Shown in pieces: positions 57,591 to 64,000 of a stretch of DNA of 64,000 bases (its first letter is position 1; each line of letters opens with the position of its first letter). This stretch comes from Ectobius pallidus (lineage: Eukaryota > Arthropoda > Insecta > Blattodea > Ectobiidae), in NCBI GenBank assembly GCA_964059195.1, contig CAXKWD010000002.1:167840559-167904558 (forward strand), in the 5' to 3' direction. The translations under genes and the position numbers were made by a program. Below the pieces are notes generated by a model. That model worked only from the letters and a program-made list of their open reading frames with translations, was not told the origin of the DNA and did no database searches.

Positions 57591-60500
57591 GACTTATCTG
57601 TAGGCTACTCATAGAAAGTCAGTCACTAGGAGTTTACTTTTCTAGAGAAGCATACGTGTAAAGGAACGAAAACTCTGCATGAGCCTTACATTCATTCAAC
57701 CTGTCGGTAAGGCGTAATGAAGTCGTAAGCTGAGCAGAAAAGTGTAATTAGATAGATTCATGTGTGTTTTGAAGCAGCTTCTTACACCAGAAGCATCATA
57801 ACTAGGCCTCGTCGTTCTTATAGATATTAGCTACTTTTCCCTCCATACCAGTAATAATTAATTTCTGCTTGTGTTGCATTGGAAGCACTTAAAACTCATA
57901 TGTCTGTGACATTATGCTTTTATAAAAGTGCCCACTTACAGGTTTACGTTGCGAATATTTTATAAGCATGTAAAGATAGCATTCAGATCAGATCCTGTCT
58001 TACATATGCGGCGTTTCTCCATGTACCTTGCCTCCATTTTAAAGTGGATATCCGAACACCGCATTTCGCGAAGCAATATGCTGTTCACAATACATTCTTC
58101 TGGTAACGATGAAAAACACTATATTCGTAAGGATACGAAATATATATTTTAACAGTGCCAACTTTCTTCTTATTAAAATATTTATTGTTAACTATTAATA
58201 GATTTGATTGCAGCTGGCCTATGCATTTTCCTGATCATTTATCTTCGGTTGTTCTGTAATGTTTTGTTTTCTTAGGCTAAATGAATTCTAATCAAGTTCA
58301 TTTTATTTTCGGTAGATAAACTCTGTGTTTCAATTAGCACTTTGGTAAATCAATTAGGGCAGTATTTTAAAAAAATATATAGAGGGTGATTTATTCATAA
58401 TGATTTAATTCTTAGTATATTGGGTACTTTTCTGGAAGTAGAGTCTACGGTGTTTTAAATCATTATGCGTACAATACTTCAAGGGGCCTCTAAATTAAAA
58501 GATGTAGGCTTCTCGGAATTCTAGCCGGTCGAGTTTGAGAAAGCTTTGCTCACTTCTTCCCAAAAGATGGTTGCAGAGAGGAACCAGGAGCAGCCGCCGA
58601 AAGCGCGGACTTCTTCAACCTTCATACCAGGCTGGAATCCTTAGAAGCCATGTTATGTAACCAAAGTGGGAAAGTTCACGTCTCTTAAAAACACGTTGAA
58701 AATGTTGAAATCAATAATTTACCGTACATTTAACACTGCGATAACTGAAAAAAATATCGGTAACGTAATTTTGCATGGTGCACCATTAACGCAAACCGAT
58801 GGAAATAGTTGCTGTTGCAGCCAAGGTAGAGCACGAAATGATCTGATAATGTAATATGATTCATTTGGATAAGTAAGCCTTTTTTTTTTAATTAAGGACG
58901 TACGTGTGACTTTACTAACATATTAATTATTTGATTATAAAAAACACATTTATGCATATTTCTTGATGGTTTACAAAATATTCAAAGAAACTTAATATAT
59001 ACCATGACATAAAACTCTGTATTTTGAAATCAAGGAAACATTAAAAATTAGTTAAATATTTCCATGCACGTGTAAGTGAAACAGCGTTTTAAAACAAAAA
59101 TCAAAAAATCATAACCACATATTCACCTGGTTTACACAGGAATTTACCCATGAATTTAACAATTATTATTTCCTAACGACCTGGATGTAACTTAAAACAG
59201 AGGTGCACTCGAGTAATAAATGATCTTATTCTAATGACCGGCAAGATAGGTATGATTCCCTTTTTCTCTACTGCAATTAACCTTCTAATACGTTATTTTG
59301 TATACGGTGAAGTTTTAGATTACAAAATCAGGTAGTCTTCTAATTGCGTCTGTTTGACGCTTTTTGGAATAACCATATCCATATCAATATGAAGACATCC
59401 CGAGTAGAATTATTGGAATATGTGGCTTCCCCGAAAAATGTGGAACATTTGGTGAATGTGAATGACTGTGTTTATCATGAAACGGATTGAGAAGTGAGAA
59501 CGTTAATGTTGCAGGAAGAATTGGTAGTTCCTAGGGCCCGCCAGTTAGTCTGACTTAGCAAACGGAGTGTAGAGATGCAAACAAATAGGTGCACGCATGT
59601 TTTGAACAGGTTACGGAGTTGGCAAGGAGGACCAACTTAATCTTGGTCTTGAAATAGTACGAGAGTCTCCAAAAATAGCAATACACTCTGGGTTACCTAC
59701 TATTTTGTGTCCTTCCTACCTTTCTTCCCATTCCCATATTTTACTAATTCTATAAGTTTGGCCATAATAATTGTTCTAGTTTGAGAATTTTCTCTCTTAG
59801 TTTATGATGCTAAGTGGATAAAATCAACATAAAAATGTGGTTTGGCGAGGCTGCTGACAAGGAGAGTTCATTGAAAGCTGACGTCCCTCTCCTCAAACCA
59901 GCATTTCATTGGAGCGTGCATCCTAAAACATGAAGCGTCACATGAGTATTTTTACACGCCAGAGTAAATGATGACATTGCTTAAATGTGAAGGATGTGCA
60001 GCTGAATGAATAATAACTTAGAACGAACGTGAAGAAAACCATGAACTAATACAACTTCTGTCTAAAATATGAAACAGATACTTCTAAATTGAATACCATT
60101 TATACAGACTGTGCATTTTAAACATTTTTGTAATTTGTCTTCAATCTTGGGAAACCTGTTTCAGAAGCTAAATTAAAAATGTTGTATTCGAGAAACCACT
60201 AAAAAGTTTTATAGTTCCAGCTCAGGTAACAACGGATATAAAATAGGATCCGAGTCCCGAGAAGTCGTAGCTAGTAACACGTAAACTGAAGTGTAGACTG
60301 CCTTCTCACAAGGGAATTGCATTGCATATGAAATTCTTACAGTTTCTGTTATTTATTTCTAGAAAGTAAGCAACAACAAATTCATAATGCTCAATGAAAT
60401 TGTAGGCTTACACGGTCAGTCATGACGTGATATTTCTGTAGGGCAGACTGTTCCTTGTTTACTCCTGCGAGGCTAACTGTACCCCATTCTATGCTACATT

Positions 60501-62020
60501 CTTTTGAAAGCTGTGAAAATGTATGACAATCGAACTCACGTCATTATAGCACTGATCACGTGACCACATAGGAGGCAGTAGGAATTCAGATTAAACTATA
60601 CTGTACAAAAATCCATGGAGCTAGTCGGATTACATCCCGCACAGCAGTGGTTTCCAACCTGTGGGCCGCGGATTCGTAGGGATTAACTTACCATATTATC
60701 TTTTTCTTAACTTCTACCCACGCTGTGCTAGAATGTGTAGGCTATTGCCATTAGCGGGTCGGAAACAGAGCAGTGTTGATACCATAATTAAATGAACCTT
60801 GAAATCTACTTACAGTATTTTTAAAAAAAGGAGTGAAACTACAGATAAAATGCGGGATAGTTAATCACTACCATACTTCGTGAATGTAAAATTTATAGTT
60901 TATAGTACAATGTTTCAAATGCGTTACCACCTCTTACCTTGTTTGGTAACTTGTTATATTCATTTATCAGTGTCCTCAAAACACTGAATTACCGATTATT
61001 TTTTTTAGAAAACAGGTACCGTACACACATGTTTTGTAAGTTATCAGCTTTTTGGAACTCCAATGATTCAAATCCTACTTCTCTTCAAGCGAACATCAGG
61101 CCACGATACCACAGAATTCAATCTAGATTTGGAAATTAAATTTCAGCTGCTTTTAGCATTCCGTTTCCACTCAACCTAATATTCCGAACGAGATTTCCGT
61201 GGCCGCTTCATTTTCATGTGTATAAGCTGCTGTGTGCACCTTAATATAAGTTACGATTTCATTAGCTTAATTTGCGCTTAATATTAGTTTATATAATGAA
61301 TTATTTTATTGTGTGAATAAACTAGCCGGTGTTTTATAGAAATGCTCTGTAATGCCGTCAGATGTGGTATTAGACACCATATTTACTGATCTATTGTTAT
61401 TCAAATTCGTATTTCACCTTCATGTATCTCGGGTCGCTTGTTTAATCAGCAGATGACATAAATTCAGATATGGTAACACGTCATTTGTGTATATGCAATT
61501 GAGGAGCAGGTTTTTCATAAATATTTATTTGATCTTGAGGTTGGGAATAGGTCGTGTCTTAGTCGATGAAAGGGAAAATCGGATATAGCAGACACTGACA
61601 GAGTGGTGCTCCGATAGCAGTCCAAATCCCAAAATATATCCGAAATTTCAGTGCTCTCAATTGCTGTGTAATAATAAAACTAATATACTTTTAAAATATG
61701 GATGTAAGCAGCATGGGAGAGGGGAGTGTCTTACATTATTCGCTGTGTATATTCTTGACATTAATCTTGTAAAAGGTCTGCGTGTCTGTTTTATTTATTG
61801 TTTTCGATAGAATTAAGTAGAATTATGTCAAGTTCCTTAGTGAATGGCATATCTTCAAGAAATGCCGTTTTAGAGTGAACCTATGACCTGACCTAAGATT
61901 TGACCTAAGATAGTTCTTTGGGGTGTTTTCAGACTGTAATCTTCCAACTTCCGTCAACTAGTACTAACTTGTAACAAATTTTAGGCTTACTATTTACATA
62001 CTAAAAAAAAAATACAGTAT
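57591..62020. other. 4.4 kb with no recognised gene
   Basis: ORFs at 57928-58152, 58666-58854 and 60939-61139 have no known domain. A solo hAT-like terminus CAGTGGTTTCCAACCTGTGG followed by GCCGCGG is at 60645-60671; its partner end and target duplication were not found. Otherwise AT-rich and featureless to me. Confidence 0.5.
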
Positions 62021-62028
62021 ATATAGTC

Positions 62029-62427
62029 CAGTTATTCATTGCATGGCCAGGCGGCTTCCTTTCATTAGGAGGAAAAGTTTGCCGACAATTCAATCCATTT
62101 CTTTGTTTTTACCGCACCAATCAGCTAGCTACCCCAGCCAATCAAAATCTAAGAATGTCCTGTGACAATTTTGACAGCTACTCGTCAACTCCGCGTGGAG
62201 TGAAATGCGGGGTTGTAAGATCAAGTTACAGTAAACAATAACACGTGTTAATTAATTAAAGCGAGGGAGGAACTGAGGTCAATGATAACAATGAGAGAAT
62301 ATTGCAACGTTGCTTTTGTTTTGGAAAGCGGAAGCCAAGAGTGATTTAGTCAGATCAACTAACATAAAGAAACACCGTCTTAATGGTTTATTCCTTTGAA
62401 GTCGCCTGGCCATGCAATGAATAACTG
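62029..62427. mobile_element. TIR element with ~30-bp ends
   Basis: The left end 62029-62058 (CAGTTATTCATTGCATGGCC then AGGCGGCTTC) and right end 62398-62427 are reverse complements with one mismatch. The 399-bp interior shares a ~70-bp block with 39725-39797. No flanking duplication was found, so the superfamily is open (a hAT-like CA start is the only hint). Confidence 0.75.
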
Positions 62428-62440
62428 CACCCCCCGAACA

Positions 62441-62730
62441 AGCTTCTCTGGGACCAGACCTCAAACATTTAGCATACATAAATAAAACATCACACACACA
62501 CGTTAAAAACAATGGTAGTCATAATATTTAAAATGCCAATCGTTATGATGCTGCTTGTTCAGACCTCCTCCTTGCTGGATCCCAGATTGTCGTATGAAGG
62601 AGGACTGAACAGACAGCATCATAAACGATTGAAATTTTAAATATTGTGAATGCCATTGTTTTTAATGTATATGTGTGTGATATGTTTTATTTATTTTTGC
62701 TAAATGTTTGAGTTCTGATCCCAGAGAATC
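62441..62730. repeat. Large imperfect hairpin, ~134-bp arms
   Basis: The left arm 62441-62574 (TTCTCTGGGACCAGACCTCA, CAAACATTTAGCATAC, AAAAACAATGG, TCGTTATGATGCTG, TTCAGACCTCCTCC) is mirrored by the right arm 62596-62730. The loop is about 21 bases and most positions pair. It starts 14 bp after the TIR element at 62427. It could be a fold-back transposon or, if transcribed, a hairpin RNA source; the sequence alone does not decide. Confidence 0.8.
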
Positions 62731-62739
62731 TTTTAGTAA

Positions 62740-64000
62740 GGGTTTAAGGTGGTATTTGCTGTATGCTTTTCAAATTTTAATATCGACACACCTTATTTGA
62801 AAATGAATTTCATTTTCTGAATTACTATTTTCACTTAATTTTACCACTGGTCTCAACCCGAGAGGGTTGTACATGTTTCGTGTGTATGTTTGTGTGTGTG
62901 AGAGAGATAGACAGATAGTTAGATAGATAGATAGAGAGAGGAGAGGAGAGAGATATGATAAATTAATTTAAGTTCGCAGTTGATAAAAATATAATTATGT
63001 TCAAAATGAACAAATTATATTTTGTTTCTAGTAATTTTAAAAGTTTGTTGCAAATTTTCATCCCTACCCCCTCCCCTGTACGATCCTTAATTACTGTCAC
63101 ATTCCCGTTAGAATTCCCCTTGGACAAGCATTATCTTAGCGCCCCTTTAACTGTTGGACGGGATCTCACAGTGTTGTCGGTTTGCTGCATGATAGTGATG
63201 TAGTATACGAGTTTTGTGTCTGTCCTTGTCTTTCGCCGTGCGGTGTCTTTTCGTATTCCAAAGCGGTGTTGCCAGACGTGAGTAGTCAGAGGCAGGGAAT
63301 GTTAAAAGTTTCCTCAGGGCAATCTCGTATAATACATCCAAGCTAGCAGCACGTTCCTGCTACAAAGAGTTTCATACTACAAGACTGTCCAATCTGCTTC
63401 CTACATCCTTTCGCACCGTATGTTCATACGATACTGTTTTTACTGAATTTATTAGATAAATTGCACAAACTAGGATTTCTTCTTGTATCATATCCACTCA
63501 GATATGAATTACCAATCTTTCAATTTTCGAAATAAGTTATTTTAAATGTGTGCTTCTGCTTCCCATTAATATAAATTAATAATTGTGCAGCACAAGGGAA
63601 AATTCAGAGTAGGCCTACATTTGAATAAATTGTGCTCATTTAATCTCACTAGAGTGTAGTTAATTCATTACTAAGAAGTAACTTCATTTAGTAAATGAGA
63701 TAAGAAAATAATTTCTCAGAATGCCGCGTATGATTTCATAGGTACGCAACAAACCAGAAGATGCGTTATTCTAGACTAATATGTGGGTCTTGGAAATTTG
63801 CAATTTGGCCCAATCCTTCTATTGATATCATGACCTTGGGGTCGATCTTGTATATACCAAAAAAAGAAACCAAGAGCAATCGTGTTGGTAAAGGTGGTCG
63901 GTGCTTAATCCTGACAACCTTACCACCTTCAAGTGTAGACCGTCTAAAATTCCGGACCTCTTTTAAGTTGAATAAAAAGTTTTGGAATAATAGGCCTACT
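62740..64000. other. No gene; compound GA/GATA microsatellite
   Basis: A TG, GA and GATA compound repeat covers 62891-62955. A GGTGTTGCCAGACGTGAG word at about 63265 looks like a hAT end, without a partner. TAGGCCTA words are at 63610 and 63991. ORFs at 62997-63341 have no known motif. Confidence 0.5.

Noticed and set aside
62891..62955. CRISPR-like or regulatory array
   Set aside because: Simple TG/GA/GATA microsatellite without spacers; the genome is eukaryotic.

Overview
This is an AT-rich eukaryotic (animal) window with no operons, no ribosome-binding sites and no long open reading frame. The longest ATG-type ORF is 133 codons and runs through a microsatellite. The repeats point to an arthropod, most likely an insect: a reverse-transcriptase remnant of a type very common in insect genomes, tRNA-derived SINEs with A and B boxes, many hAT elements, mariner-type elements and a C-terminal retroelement fragment of Penelope/LINE type. 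A polyneopteran such as a cockroach would fit the repeat vocabulary and the abundance of TAGGCCTA, but the species is a guess. I found no host protein-coding gene I can defend, so the window is best read as intergenic or intronic DNA built from layers of decayed mobile elements.

Layout. 0-10 kb: a possible TIR element (119-1204), one copy of a short element with ends reading GGCGTAAC (1896-2269), a dispersed repeat here called R1, a small GCGCCTACC repeat family (3382-4880), an inverted duplication carrying a transposase-like tail (5315-5932) and a minus-strand LINE reverse-transcriptase pseudogene (6740-8060). 10-20 kb: a LINE 3' fragment with an ATT tail (11505-11825), two head-to-tail RTE-like repeats (14639-15902), SINEs, a long inverted repeat flanked by complementary microsatellites (17970-18320), another R1 copy and a perfect 24-bp hairpin. 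20-34 kb: mostly unrecognised sequence, a candidate X-box, a LINE 3' end with a TAAA tail (25055-25582), several SINEs, and a mariner fold-back element (27720-28631) carrying a second transposon inside one arm.

34-58 kb is rich in hAT elements. Six have matching ends and 8-bp target duplications (five exact, one 7/8): 34946-35127, 44272-44980, 48945-49573, 50318-51462, 53499-55607 and 57406-57582. The one at 53499 still holds a recognisable but broken hAT transposase. Two TA-flanked MITEs (51780-52160 and 56321-56570) lie in the same stretch. 58-64 kb is unrecognised except for a 399-bp TIR element (62029-62427) that almost touches a large imperfect hairpin with about 134-bp arms (62441-62730).

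The elements do not work together as a pathway. What they give is a relative chronology: several insertions have clean target duplications or sit inside older repeats, so empty sites can be inferred from the sequence itself. The most striking results are the nested mariner/MITE locus, the hAT inserted into one unit of a local tandem duplication, the large 3' hairpin, and the strong excess of the palindrome TAGGCCTA.
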